DNA from: Liolophura sinensis
Taxonomy: Eukaryota; Mollusca; Polyplacophora; Chitonida; Chitonidae
Assembly (NCBI RefSeq): GCF_032854445.1
Contig: NC_088307.1
Coordinates: 23,573,953-23,637,952 of the forward strand
Reading direction: 5' to 3'
DNA: 64,000 nucleotides
Part shown: in pieces, positions 11,666-23,180 of the stretch
How positions within the stretch are numbered: position 1 is the first letter of the stretch
How the letters are laid out: the number at the start of each line of letters is the position of its first letter
Notes under the pieces: generated by a model
Told to the model about the DNA's origin: nothing
The model's input: the letters and a program-made list of their open reading frames with translations, nothing else
The model's database searches: none
Translations under genes and position numbers: made by a program

Positions 11666-13387
11666 TTGAAATACCTTTATACTTGACTCACTGAAAATCA
11701 TTACAAACAACCAGCAGCCAATCAGACTGCCTCTTTTTAGTTGACATGGAATAAGAAGGCTTTATTTCTCGTCTTTTGCCATTGGTCTGTAACATTAGGC
11801 AGAGTAACATGAAGTACAACTGTAACTTGGTGGTGGAAATAGCTTTTTACCACACGCCAGTATTTTCCATCGCCAAACAAATCAACGAACAAATTAATCA
11901 GTGTTTTGTGTTGTTTCCATTGGAGTTTTTCATCTTGATATAATGTTTGTCGTCCGATTTATCAAAATAGCGCCGAATCGAAAAATAGCGCCAAATCGAT
12001 GTGTTATATTGACTGCAGCGGTGAGCAATTCTCCTGCTATAATGAGATATTGTCCCTAGTAAATCTCTCTTATGTCGGACCTCGGGGGATTCTAAAACCC
12101 GAACCTAACTCATGTGGGAATATTACGGATTCAGTTTGGAAACAATTGCCATCTATCGCCCGTGATTACGTCTGCTCAAAGACTGGCACTGATATGACAG
12201 GTCGTGTCGAAACGAAGAAATAAAGTTACCGTTAGGTCTTTAGATGACTGACCCATAACGTCTCGGGGGTACGGCAAAACGTGAACTGAACATAAAACCG
12301 AAGAGGACTTTGCAGTTGAACCCGGCTTTGGTGGCGAATTACAAGGTTAATATGAGCAATTAATTTTTGCCACCTCTCACGGGAACTGCTTGTGGAGATT
12401 CAAGTGATGGAGATCGGAAAGATGAGCAGATTATCAAATTTCCAACAATCATCGAGGGTCGAAGCAAGGTTGATGTGGGGATCACGTCGTGTTATTCGGC
12501 TTTGCTCGTAAACTAGATTCCGCTAAGTTTGTCTCCAGTGATTCCGCCGAAATCTCTGGCACTTCTATGGCGGCTTCTCCATTATCCCATTACAGCGGAG
12601 ATCGCACGAGCCGTTTTCAGGCTGTTCCCGCAGGATCCTTTTCTCACAGACTTATTAAATGTGTCAAATCTCTTGGTACCTACAGCTAATTTTGTTTATA
12701 AAAGCGAAATCTGACGTAAATGACATTACTGGAGAAAATGGAGAGGCCGTTTGCTACGACAGACGGTAGATTGAACGACTGAAATCCGTGAGGGAGTGCC
12801 TCGTTGCCATTGGACACGAACTGCTCTAATGGCGGTCCGCGTGCGTCGCGCGAGATCTCACACCCGTTTGCGACCGGACCACTTTCGTTGTCCTAACGTG
12901 GCCACTCTGTTCGCACCTGGAACTGTCGAGACACAGCTGGACACTCGCACCAGACCAGTCTAAGCGTTCGCTAATTGTTACACTAAGTCAATAAAACATG
13001 CGTTTATCACCCGCTACATTATTTATCATTATAAACCTTCGGCGTGTATAGGCTTTACTGACAGTCTCGCGAGAACTCACAGTATACTGCGAGATTCGAA
13101 TTAGCTACTAGTATGTTGAATGCAGACTCAGTTGCTGTGGTGTTCACAACTTAAAGGACACATGGAAAGGAACTCGGGAGCGAAGGTTATTGTTTTAAGA
13201 GATATTGTAGTTAAATCCATTTTTGTGCCCCAAGAAGAACGCCGAGAAGCCTTTTTTCACTTTCATATGTGTTAGACGATATCCTATATTGGGTATCAAA
13301 AACTGAAAACAAAATATTTCATTTAGCCTGAGTCATATTTCATACTTAAAGAGTATCTGGGTTAGCTCGGCAATTGGTTGTAATGCT

Positions 13388-13643
13388 ACACTCAAAAAAT
13401 AATCTATGAATTTTAGCAGAAACTCTGTTGTCTGAATCAGGCTGGAATGTATTCTGCTATTGTAATGGATTATCCTCTTAAATATAACCCATATACTCTT
13501 AATTCAACATAAAGATTCTATTAAGCTAACATGGTATTGTGTTGAATACACCACAGTGTTATGTTGTAATAACAGAATGCATTCTGGCATCATGCAGACA
13601 ACAGAATTTCTGTTAAAATTAACAGATGAAGTATTTGAGTGCA
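13388..13643. mobile_element. MITE-1, fold-back type
   Basis: ACACTCAAAAAATAATC at the left, and TGCACTCAAATACTTCATC read inward from the right. The pairing continues through GAATTTTAGCAGAAACTCTG against TTAATTTTAACAGAAATTCT and TGTTGTCTGAATC against TGTTGTCTGCATG. The inverted repeats extend for at least 60-80 bp, so most of the 256-bp element can fold into a hairpin. Confidence 0.8.
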
Positions 13644-13966
13644 CACTGTCAAATTTACACAAAGTTTGAATCTTAAATATTCTAAATTCCCCATCACACA
13701 TTACTCAGTCATTATTGTGCTGTGTCTGTAAACTATAGGGCAAATTCGTAGCATCTACGAAGAAGTCGTTAACGTCTTGCATTCGGGTCTGTCGTTAAAT
13801 AAATAGCTCCATGTTAAAAATTTGACCGAGCGACCAACGCCCCGACGAACAGACAGAATGAACTGGTTTGTCTCAGGGATTCTAATTTGCATTTGTCGTG
13901 TCACTGATATAACTGCCAATTGCTCAATTTCAGTTCATGGACTCTTTGCCGTGATGTATTAAGATA

Positions 13967-14016
13967 TACACCATAACGAGTGAAGTGCAGCATTTTGTCA
14001 GTTTACCTCAGGGTTT
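13967..14016 (-). mobile_element. Element C fragment flanking a SINE
   Basis: The 50 bases next to the SINE head are the reverse complement of 9510-9560 (GTCAGTTTACCTCAGGGTTT and CACCATAACGAGTGAAGTG). Both SINE-A copies therefore sit at the same point of the same element. Confidence 0.8.
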
Positions 14017-14284
14017 GGGGGCCTCCGTGGCTGAGTTGGTTAGCGCGCTAGCGCAGCGTAATGATCCAGGAGTCTCTCACCAATGCGGTCGCTGTGAGTT
14101 CAAGTCCAGCTCATGCTGGCTTCCTCTCCGGCCGTACGTGGGAAGGTCTGCCAGCAACCTGCGGATGGTCGTGGGTTTCCCCCGGACTGTGCCCGGTTTC
14201 CACCCACCATAATGCAAGCCGCCGTCGTATCAGTGAAATATTCTTGACTACGGCGTAAAAACCAATCAAATAAGTAAATAAATA
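14017..14284 (+). mobile_element. Full-length SINE-A
   Basis: GGGGCCTCCGTGGCTGAGTT, box B-like GAGTTCAAGTCC, body, and TAAGTAAATAAAT tail. Confidence 0.93.
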
Positions 14285-14765
14285 TTATTCTGGAACCACA
14301 GCTAAAGACAGAAAACATAAGGTTGTGTGAAGCACATAGCTTTCATAGCAGCCAGGGCAAAATTCTGTGTATCATTTGTTTTTCTGTGGTTAGTTTTATA
14401 GCTGCATGGTTCAAAAAGACAACCTTTGATAAGTTACTCAAGGACGATTTGTCCCAGATGTGACATAGTGATACATGTACACCATATCGATGCAAGGCAA
14501 GTCGTTTTCAAGGAACACTGGAATGGACAAACACTCCACTGTGATAGAAGGCTTATTATCAATAAGACGCCACGGTTAGATCGATGTGCAATGTTCTCTC
14601 GCGGTGTGTGTGAAACTCGTTTTATGCAGATCTAAATCAAAGAAATCCAAGCAAACCAAAACATGTCGGCGAGCCGAGAAGTCCTACACGTACCATTGAC
14701 ATCCATTACATTTTGTTTGACAGCTGGTGTAAGAATGTTACAGATTAACAGATACTAGCAGCAGT
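14285..14765. other. Unique sequence
   Basis: Nothing recognised. Confidence 0.4.
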
Positions 14766-15362
14766 AGATATAATTAAAAACGTACAGCATAGAGAGTAAA
14801 ACCAGAGCAGCGGCGACAGTGTGACAGACGTACAGCATAGAGAGTAAAACCAAAGCAGCGACGACAGTGTGATACACCATAGTAAAACTAGAGCAGCGAC
14901 GACAGTGTGACAGACTTACAGCATAGAGAGTAATACCAGAGCAGCGACGACAGTGTGATAGACGTACAGCATAGAGAGTAAAGCCAGAGCAGCGACGACA
15001 GTGTGATAGGCGTACAGCATACAGAGTAAAACCAGAGCAGCGACGACAGTGTGATAGACTTACAGCATACAGAGTAATACCAGAGCAGCGACGACAGTGT
15101 GATAGACGAACAGCATAGAGAGTAAAGCCAGAGCAGCGACGACAGTGTGATAGGCGTACAGCATAGAGAGCAAAACCAGAGCAGCGACAACAGTGCGATA
15201 GACATACAGCATACAGAGTAAAACCAGAGCAGCGACGACAGTGTGATAGACTTACAGCATAGAGGGTAAAACCAGAGCAGCGACGACAGTGTGATAGGTG
15301 GCAAATAGTCATACGTAATCGGTGAAATGCTGTCTCTTGTCAATTTACCTCAGTTATAGTTT
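14766..15362 (-). repeat. 48-bp minisatellite, about 11 units, inside element C
   Basis: On the plus strand the unit reads GACGTACAGCATAGAGAGTA, AAACCAGAGCAGCGACGACA, GTGTGATA. Starts at 14785 and 14833 give the 48-bp period. One unit near 14880 is truncated by about 10 bp. The right flank (GTCAATTTACCTCAGTTATA) is element C in minus orientation. Because 48 is divisible by three the array is open in several frames; these frames are not genes. Confidence 0.93.
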
Positions 15363-15371
15363 TATCCTAAA

Positions 15372-16104
15372 GCAAGGCGTAGGTCGACTTGCGATCGAAA
15401 ACAGCTGGATATAACTCGACGCAGTCGACCTGCGCGTAGCGGTTATGTCGAAAAGTTTGACGATCCTGAGCAGCTGGCGGCGTCTGATCAGATTCATTGT
15501 CGGTGCTGTTGAACTCAAAGCATCCAGATGAACCCAGTTCTGCCAATCCACGCGTGCTTGCGTTCAGGTGGTCACAGTTGCCCCCAGTCATGCATCACGT
15601 GGTGCATCACGTGTATAAGTGCACTATGAAAATGGAGACCATCGAAAGGACCCATGAGGCCGAAAATAAACTCATCTATATGCTTAGGCTTAGCCGGTGT
15701 TTGTACAACACCTCTTGCAAGGCACAGATAAAACATATGATGTACATGGAGAGTGTAACGAGGGAGAGGGCTATAATTAGAACAGATTTTCTATTCTTTT
15801 ATTGAAAGCGGGGTATAAAGTGAAAAGTTGGGATAAATGAGCAAGGAAATTTTCCAAAAAGCCTTAAATTTCGTAGGAAAAGACAACTCAAATGTATATT
15901 AGACATTGAATCAATTACATCGACACATGTACATGGACCCTCGCCATCATGAACAGGTCACATGACTGTGATCAGACGCCGCCAGTTGCCCATGATCGTA
16001 AGGGTTTGTCAAACTTTTCGACATAAACGCAACGCGTAGATCGACTGCGTTGAGTTGTACCCAGTTGCTTACGATCGCAAGTGGACCTACGCCCCGCCTT
16101 ATTG
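15372..16104. mobile_element. 733-bp element with about 120-bp inverted ends
   Basis: The left arm (15372-15490) begins GCAAGGCGTAGGTCGACTTG. The right arm (15968-16104), read inward on the minus strand, has GGGCGTAGGTCCACTTGCGA. Both then carry GCAGTCGA, GTTATGTCGAAAAGTTTGAC-type and CTGGCGGCGTCTGATCA at the inner end. The centre has an open frame, 15497-15805 plus, with a segment LIYMLRLSRCLYNTSC that faintly recalls the MADF domain of Harbinger-type transposons. That likeness is weak. Confidence 0.7.
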
Positions 16105-16129
16105 CAACATGACTGTTTATGACGACGGG

Positions 16130-16152
16130 GTGGGGGGGGGGGGGGGGGGGGG
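16130..16152. repeat. Poly(G) run
   Basis: About 19 consecutive G after a short GT interruption. Confidence 0.9.
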
Positions 16153-16377
16153 CACGATGCGTGGATGTAATTTAATAATATAATATTTCTTTAAGTTGTC
16201 TTTCCCTTCGAAATTTAAGGTGTTTAGAAATATTCTCTTGTCCATTTATTCCAACTTTGCTACCCATCCCCCCCGCCACCCCTGTCCCCCCCCCCATGTA
16301 CATCACATGCTTTCTCTGTGCCTTGCAGGAGATGGACTATACGCCTCTAAATATTGAATCGCAGAAAAGTAGGCATG

Positions 16378-16530
16378 TTCAACTCCGAGCAACTGCAAAG
16401 TCACAGATCGCATAGATCGACTAAAATCAGCGTCCGATCGTAAGTTGCTTCCAGTTGCTCCTAGTTGCTTCCAGTCCCCAAAACCCAGTTGCTTACAGTC
16501 GCAAGGTCGATCTACGCCCAGCTGTAACTA
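16378..16530. mobile_element. Third inverted-end-like segment
   Basis: CCCAGTTGCTTACAGTCGCA and GATCTACGCCC match the right arm of the element at 15372. Could be a solo end or the outer end of a larger nested element. Confidence 0.5.
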
Positions 16531-16645
16531 CATAAATAGCAACAATTTACAGCCGCCCTTGCACCATGGCTTAAGTACAATTATGTCAACAACAACAAAA
16601 AATACTGCGATGTTAATTGTAATTTCACTTTGTAATTTACTCAAA
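16531..16645 (-). mobile_element. Element C fragment
   Basis: GCAACAATTTACAGCCGCCC, CACCATGGCTTAAGTAC and ACTGCGATGTTAATTGTAAT. Confidence 0.6.
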
Positions 16646-16974
16646 AGGCTGTTTTATCGTCACATGTAACATACAATCACATTAAAACACTGCAAAACAT
16701 GTCCCTAGAGATTTAATTTATTGGAGTTGTACATTGCAATCAAGAATACTTTATTTCTTGTGATGCATGGCGGTAAGAATTATGCACCATGCAGTCCCGT
16801 AGGAAACCACAGTACCTGAACAAGTACGTGACAAACCTCCTGACATAAGACTGCAACCATGCCATAAATGCTCAAAACATGACTTCAGTGCTCAAGAAGA
16901 GAATACAAAAGACACGATCATTGAGGAGCAGTATAGAATGCATCGACATCAGTGTGATAGTTGACAAATTGTCA

Positions 16975-17090
16975 CACCTATGTTGGAGTTTTATTCCAAC
17001 TGCTCATGTAAATGCTTCAAAACTAGCAACTTAAACGCCCCCAATGGTACCATGACTTACGCAGAATTAGTTGAAAGAAAACACAGAAGT
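16975..17090 (-). mobile_element. Element C fragment
   Basis: TTGGAGTTTTATTCCAACTG, ATGTAAATGCTTCAAAACTA and ACCATGACTTACGCAG. Confidence 0.55.
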
Positions 17091-17519
17091 GTTAAAAGGA
17101 ATTTTAACAATGACCTAATAATTAAGCCCAGATTTATTTATCACATGGAATGCCATACTATACAGGCAGTGTGCTAACGAGATCTGATCCAACGCCTTCT
17201 ATCTAAGTCTCTTAAGTTTCACAATTTTCACGGAATATTTAAAATCTGGTGCACTCTTCAATAATGCGTCTTATTACACGGAATTTGGGCGCTTCGGGTA
17301 TGCTGTATATACATCGTGATGAATAAAATCGACAGGTTGGATATACGAACTGTTGCAATGAAAGCGGAAATGAGATGCATGGTTTGATTAACGCCAAATT
17401 ATTTAAACCATATACTACTGTGGATAACGAACATTCCTTGCATCTTTCCAGCATCACTGAAAACTCTTAATTGCAATTCTCTTGATACGACAATACTTCA
17501 TAATGTATAACTCTGTATA
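17091..17519. other. Unique sequence
   Basis: Nothing recognised. Confidence 0.35.
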
Positions 17520-17765
17520 ATATAATTAAAAATGTATACAGATAAGAGAGTAAAACCAGAGCAGCGGCGACATTGCATGTGGCGACATTGCAAACACGTA
17601 AGCGATGAAAATACAGCCTTTGGTCAGTTGAGCTAAGTTAGGGCTTTGTTCTAACTATTCATGTTAATTCTTAAACAATGACAAACTACACGCCCCCTAG
17701 TACCATAGCTTAAGGACAGTAAGGTAAAAAAATACGGTGATGTCAATTTCAATTTATTACACTGT
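17520..17765 (-). mobile_element. Element C copy with one 48-bp monomer
   Basis: Monomer GAGAGTAAAACCAGAGCAGC and GGCGACATTG at 17544-17575, then TAGTACCATAGCTTAAG and GATGTCAATTTCAATTTAT. Confidence 0.75.
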
Positions 17766-18704
17766 ATGGTCAACAGGTGAAAGTTATCAGACAAACCAGA
17801 CCACGGACAAAATCCCATGTGAAAAAGTTTTTATTTTTCATTTGTAATTTTTTTTATTTGTATGGTATTTCAAACAAGGTCTAGCATTAGCGCCAGATAG
17901 AGATACGTTTATATACATGTACTAAGAGGTACGACGCTTAGCTTTTCAGGCAAACCCAACGACGCGTTTTACGTAATGCGTGATTAAAATACAAGGTATT
18001 CTGCACTTGTAGTTCGTGCAGTCTATGAACTGGTTTCACTCATATGTTTCTTGTGCTTAGAGTTTTACTTGAATTTCAACTCTTTTCAGTTCTGCGGTCT
18101 TATTACACCCTTGCATGCACATGCTCACTGCTTGAAATCTGAGACGAAGGACTCGCAGTCATACGTCTCAATTCTAGGGCCTACGAGCTGTTCTTGAAGA
18201 CTTATCCAAGGTCACAACGTGTGTGGTTTTATAGTGTCAACAACACCTTTTGCACCTTTTATCACGTGTCACGCGACAGCAAGTGGCTAACAACAAGTGA
18301 TATCTTTCAAATTTAATACCACTTTAAAATCGCTTACAGACGCTGAGAGTGTCTCGTGCGCTATTCACCGCCTTGTCAATCACCGGCACGCTGAACAAAA
18401 GACTCCGCCTATTCGGTGCGTGCCGACGCGATGAAGTGCACGTGATCAACATTTTCCACATAACGGCAGTTTTCATCAGGTGCCCAACTCTTTCAGTGAC
18501 GAACGGCAGGTGGAATTTAATGGTCGATTTTTCAGTTTGTCTTTCAAGCTGTGGAATTGATAAAGAAGACTTCATTCTTCATTGGAATATACGTGTGCAT
18601 ATGGTCGCAGTTTAGGTTTCCCATGCACACAAAACGCCTATCGGGCGAATTAGAGCGACATTCACCACACAACGTATTTTCTGATTCTAGCGCCCAATGG
18701 CTGT
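17766..18704. other. Unique sequence with a GC-richer block
   Basis: The block 18320-18620 is less AT-rich and CpG-containing (CCTTGTCAATCACCGGCACG). Open frames on both strands are without known similarity. Confidence 0.35.
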
Positions 18705-18900
18705 AAAAGACCGCAGCACAGAGAATGAAACCAGAGCAGCAGCGATAGTATATGATAACTGGACTCTGAAATACGGGCTCTGGTCAGTTTACCTCAGTTT
18801 TATTAGAACTGTCCATGCACATCGTTAAACAGTTGCAACGAATACAGCCCCTTGCACCATAACTTAAGAAGAATCAGCTAGTCTGGTGTATAACATAGAT
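18705..18900 (-). mobile_element. Element C copy with one monomer
   Basis: Monomer GAATGAAACCAGAGCAGCAG, then TCAGTTTACCTCAGTTTTAT and GCACCATAACTTAAG. Confidence 0.75.
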
Positions 18901-18994
18901 CAAATTAGAAACGTCGTCTGTTTGGAAGCGTAGAATTGTCTGCCGCACAAAACATCAAGTGAAACAATTGTTTTGACTTTCGTATAAAGCTGCA

Positions 18995-19031
<37 letters not shown>
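18995..19031. repeat. (TA)n microsatellite
   Basis: About 18 TA units. Confidence 0.97.
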
Positions 19032-19032
<1 letters not shown>

Positions 19033-19128
19033 CACTCTATAAAAATGCACGCTCATCGGAGATTATATGTACATTTAGCCAACTCAAGACAGCCACAATA
19101 TGGAATTCATTATATACAAGGTGAAGTG

Positions 19129-19131
<3 letters not shown>

Positions 19132-19191
<60 letters not shown>
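19132..19191. repeat. (TA)n microsatellite
   Basis: About 30 TA units, only 100 bp from the previous TA array. Confidence 0.97.
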
Positions 19192-19193
<2 letters not shown>

Positions 19194-19315
19194 AAGATCT
19201 GTTGATATAGAAGTGTAGAAGCACATTCTCCTTAAAAGATATGGTTGAACGGAAGTGAATTTGCAGAATATAGAGTAAATCAATAGTTTTCGGTGGCTTT
19301 GAAAAGGCACGATAT

Positions 19316-19699
19316 ATGCTACATTGGTGCGACATTGGGTGTGTTGGATACACACACAGCGCCGTTTTTGCGACAATAAATAAATGCATACAAGATATTA
19401 AAACTAAACCAGGCCCTATAACCCTGTTTAGGAAGAACCCAAACATGTCATTGCGTTTAATTCACTGGAAATTTAAGAAAAAGAAAGTAAATATAGTTTC
19501 CGATACAAATTTCAGACGTATAATTCCTCTGACACGTGCTTATCGGCGTACATACTATTTTCTTTTACTGTTAAGTTTCTTTAAACATTTGTTGAGTGAT
19601 ATTGGCGCTGAGAAGTTACTTGTAGACAGCATGTATGGGTTGATACCTCAAACTGCACGCAGTTTTCACAAACATCTACGTCAGAAACTTAAAATCTGA
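19316..19699 (+). CDS. Hypothetical 127-residue open frame
   Basis: ATG-started frame giving a basic product (WKFKKKKVN; KHLRQKLKI at the end) with a short hydrophobic stretch FLLLLSFFKHLL. I do not recognise a family. The string DIKTKPGP faintly resembles the 2A-like DxExNPGP motif found near the start of some non-LTR retrotransposon proteins, but E and N are both replaced. No promoter or splice context supports expression, so it may be chance or a relic. Confidence 0.15.
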   Translation: MLHWCDIGCVGYTHSAVFATINKCIQDIKTKPGPITLFRKNPNMSLRLIHWKFKKKKVNIVSDTNFRRIIPLTRAYRRTYYFLLLLSFFKHLLSDIGAEKLLVDSMYGLIPQTARSFHKHLRQKLKI

Positions 19700-21439
19700 T
19701 TAATTGCTTTTGCACTTAAGGAATTAATATTCGGACCACAAAACAAAGGTTATCATAACACAAATCTGTCGTCCTTTCCCAAAAGATAGAAGCATAACGC
19801 TGAAATTCTAAATATTATTCATTTCAAATATTACTACATAACTGGCTTTGTGAAAACGGCCCCTGCCCCTGGTTTCAATTCCAAGTCGAACCATGCTTGA
19901 AATGTTACAGTTCAACCTTCATGGATAAACTTTGTTGTCGAATGGATCTCGGCATCAACAAATTCTTGAAATTTATGCGTGTACGTGGATAACCACAAAA
20001 GACTTCCTGTTTGAGTATATAAGGCGTTAAACAAAGTTCTATGAAGTGAATAAATATATATGACTTACACTATGTAACTAATGTTAAAATAAATAGCCAA
20101 TGGTCACGACATGTGGCTAAAAAACAGTTCTTAATCTGTATAACCGTTCTGTTTAAAACAATCCCTAAAAGATTTTATCAAAATTTTTCTTAAAAAAAAA
20201 AAAACAACAATATTTCAAGGAATTTTTTTCAAGGCTCTTTCTAAAATTGCCGCCAAAGCTTCAATCGAACAAAGTTTGAACATTTACTGCATTTTTATTT
20301 TCGTAAGCAACCATTTTCTCAACCATATGAGATACATGCTATATACGGCCCTACATATGCAAATGACACCACCTCAAATCTTCCAGTAAGAAAGCTATAA
20401 TTTATACTCTCAAAGCAGATCAATCGTTACAAAAACCGCTTAAGTCAAGCTGTGCCTATGTTAAGTGATTTTATCTCTCTTAGCTACAATGACAAGAATT
20501 CAGAGATCGTGTATGATCGCTCATTGTTGTTACTGACTACAATAAAGGCAAGCTGAATGTTACCGTGTCAGTAATTGACACATCAGTAGCAGACGACATT
20601 TTCCAACTTTTCTTTCCTGTGTATCACCAAGACCACCTGTACGCGTCAAATCGAATGACAGCGTCTCATTAGCATAAAGCGTGTCCGTTTCACCTCACGC
20701 GCACTATACAAAGACGACAAAAGAAATGGTAATATCCCAAATGAACAGGTTGATGCAATGGACACTTCCACACTCCCAAGATCTCCACATATTTCACATT
20801 TATAATTCAACATGAAGCCCTATAAAGGCAGTTAATATTGTATCCGAACAAAAGACCAAGTCACATCAGGCCTTGTTAAAACTAGACAACAGCAAGGTGT
20901 TGTCCCACTTCCTTCAATTGACACCATTTTCCATTCAGACGATTGTCAATCAACATCCAACACCTTGTCTTTCAAGCCTTTGTCGTCAACTGAATCAGCT
21001 GAGATGTTGTACTGGTATGAAAAGCAATGAAACTGCTCAGAACTGATATGTTAAATCGAAAAATCCCCACTTCTGTATATATATACATATATTTATGATT
21101 AAATGTATATAGATGTCAAAATCGTATCAGGATATTGCATAGACAACTTTTTACATTATTTTTATGAAAAGAACATATAACCATTTTTGTACCGTCGATT
21201 CAGAAAGACATATCAAACGATACTAACCTATTCGAAGAAAAATATTTCTTAAAATCTGTCCAGGAATCTGACTATTCATGTATCATACACAAAACCAGCC
21301 CGGTACAGCTGATAAACGCAAGATTCCCTGTGAATAAAATCATAAATTTCAAATGTCTAATTAAAAACATAAATTTCATTTATTTATTTTATTTGATTCG
21401 TGTTCAAGAGATAGTCGAGAATTTCTCACATAATACAAA
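19700..21439. other. Unique AT-rich sequence
   Basis: No gene or dispersed repeat recognised. Within 20540-21000 several TGTCAAT/ATTGACA-type words occur (20567, 20918, 20943) along with ATTAGCAT at 20669. Confidence 0.35.
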
Positions 21440-21745
21440 ATCGGCCAAGCGCTTTAATCGAATGATCCACTATCCAGGTCATCGCTACACGAAGAAGACC
21501 GGGGACCTCGATGTCTTCTTGTGGCAGGGCGAGTCCATGCCGCCAAAGTGCTGCCGCCACTAAAGTATCATGCTGAAGACACCAGACATGACAACGCACC
21601 CAGTCATATTTTACTGACATCGGGCCAACGCCCTGTTTTCTTGCTGAGAGCCAAGCGAGGCAGAAGCAAGTGCAATTTAAAAACTTTTTGCCCCTACCCG
21701 GGATTGATTTGGTGGGTGCCAGTCCACTATAAAAGAAACTGAGTC
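21440..21745 (-). mobile_element. SINE-B copy
   Basis: Contains AAAGTGCTGCCGCCACTAAA, TTTTACTGACATCGGGCCAA and GCTGAGAGCCAAGCGAGGCA, matching 52280-52565 and 62160-62493. The tRNA-like end is degraded. Confidence 0.65.
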
Positions 21746-21984
21746 ACAGCTATGCAGATTTCTATAGGGAAATATTAAAATTTATTCAGGCTATTCTTAA
21801 AACAGAATGTAAAGAAATCAACGCATTCGGTAACTGCCTGTATTAATTTGGTCCGTTTTCTCTGTGGAGTTAGCAGTATGAAAAGTCTTAGCGTGAAAAA
21901 ATGCTTCACGCCAAGTAAATAAGACCTAACCGTTACTGCAACCTAGATGCGGAGCGTGAAAACTGCTGCTATTGAAAACATTCA

Positions 21985-22115
21985 TACGAACAGTTAGCAA
22001 TAAGCCTATCCGAGGTAAACTGATAAGGGGCCGTACTTCACCAGATACGCATGACCACGTGCCAGGTATCACGCTGTCATCACTGCTCTGATTTTATTCT
22101 CTCTACCGTAAGTTT
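21985..22115 (+). mobile_element. Element C 3' part with one monomer
   Basis: GAACAGTTAGCAATAAGCCT, GAGGTAAACTGATAAGGGGC, then TATCACGCTGTCATCACTGC and TCTGATTTTATTCTCTCTAC. Confidence 0.7.
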
Positions 22116-22368
22116 GTCATATCGTCATTACATCGAGGTAAACAGTGACCCACGTGCATACTTCAACTTTACACCGATAACACTCCTGCAAGTGGCGTGC
22201 AAATTCTTACTATGCAAACGTGCGTGCGAAGAACATATTCCAGAAAGAATTCTGAAAAGCAGCGCATCAGCTTTACAATGTGATAACTATGTTCTAGAAC
22301 CAATCTGGTGAATTGAGAAAACACTATGCTTTCTGATTATGTTACAGCTGAAAACCATTATTTTGTAT

Positions 22369-22628
22369 ACACTCAAAAAATTAATCTGTTAATTTTAGCA
22401 GAAAGTATGTTATCTGAGTGATGCTATAGAATGTATTCTGTAATTGTAACATAATACTACATGTATGTGTCATATTCAAACATCGTATCCTGTAAGTCCA
22501 ATGGAATTTTTACGTGCAATAAGTACATGTGCGTCATATTTAACAGAATACTCTGCTTCAAAAACAAAACACAGTCTAGCATCTCTCAGACTTTCTGTTG
22601 AAATTAACAGACTAATTTTTTGAGTCCA
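22369..22628. mobile_element. MITE-1, fold-back type
   Basis: ACACTCAAAAAATTAATCTG at the left and ACTCAAAAAATTAGTCTG reading inward from the right end. A further TTAATTTTTAGAGTGT terminus at 22769-22784 may belong to a longer or nested copy. Confidence 0.75.
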
Positions 22629-23054
22629 TATGTCAAAGTTGTTCTGTTAGGCCAACAAAATACATTTGTTGGTGCACCGGAGTTTTGTGGTGTGCACGGC
22701 ATGTTGCATAATATTACAGTAGTATTTTACATATTCTAGCATTACTCAGAAAACGGATTGTTGAACACATTAATTTTTAGAGTGTGAACAAAAGCATCAG
22801 GGACAGACGGTTGCAAATCATAACAAACCCAGTCACAACTCGCTGCATCCCAGCTCTCCTGCCACAAAGAAAACACAATAATTTCCATTGCAGCAGATCA
22901 AATTAGGTTTAATTGGAATAGACACACTGTACAGGAAGTAACAATGTCAGGTCAGCGCATGCGCTGCCTGTAACTGTGTAGTCAATCAAACGACTTTCTT
23001 TGCATTGTTTCAATGTTATTGTATGTTAAATGTGATAAAAATAAAGCATTTTGT
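22629..23054. other. Unique sequence
   Basis: Apart from the possible extra MITE-1 end at 22769, nothing recognised. Confidence 0.35.
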
Positions 23055-23180
23055 CAGTGATTCTCTGTCAGTGACGCCTAATGTATTGCAGTCAAACATT
23101 TTTTACCTAATTGCTTAAGCACTGGTGCTAGAGGCGTGTATTTTGCTTCTGTCTAAGCATTTAGACTAAAAGACATATGA
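23055..23180 (+). mobile_element. Element C 5' fragment
   Basis: CAGTGACGCCTAATGTATTG, TTTTTTACCTAATTGCTTAA and TCTAAGCATTTAGAC. Confidence 0.6.

Larger units (their letters stand above)
9750..13387. other. Mostly unique sequence with a CpG-richer block
   Basis: A TA array lies at 10690, a 15-bp tetramer GCAGTACCTATGCAT at 10905-10965, and a SINE-A tail remnant at 11615. The block 12280-13010 is GC- and CpG-richer than its surroundings (for example CCGCGTGCGTCGCGCGAG at 12837) and holds an open frame at 12529-12714 without known similarity. It could be an unannotated exon, promoter or old element. Confidence 0.4.

Noticed and set aside
14755-15343. Minus-strand open frames of 151 and 185 residues
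   Set aside because: Same 48-bp repeat read in two frames; no start context or composition supporting a protein.
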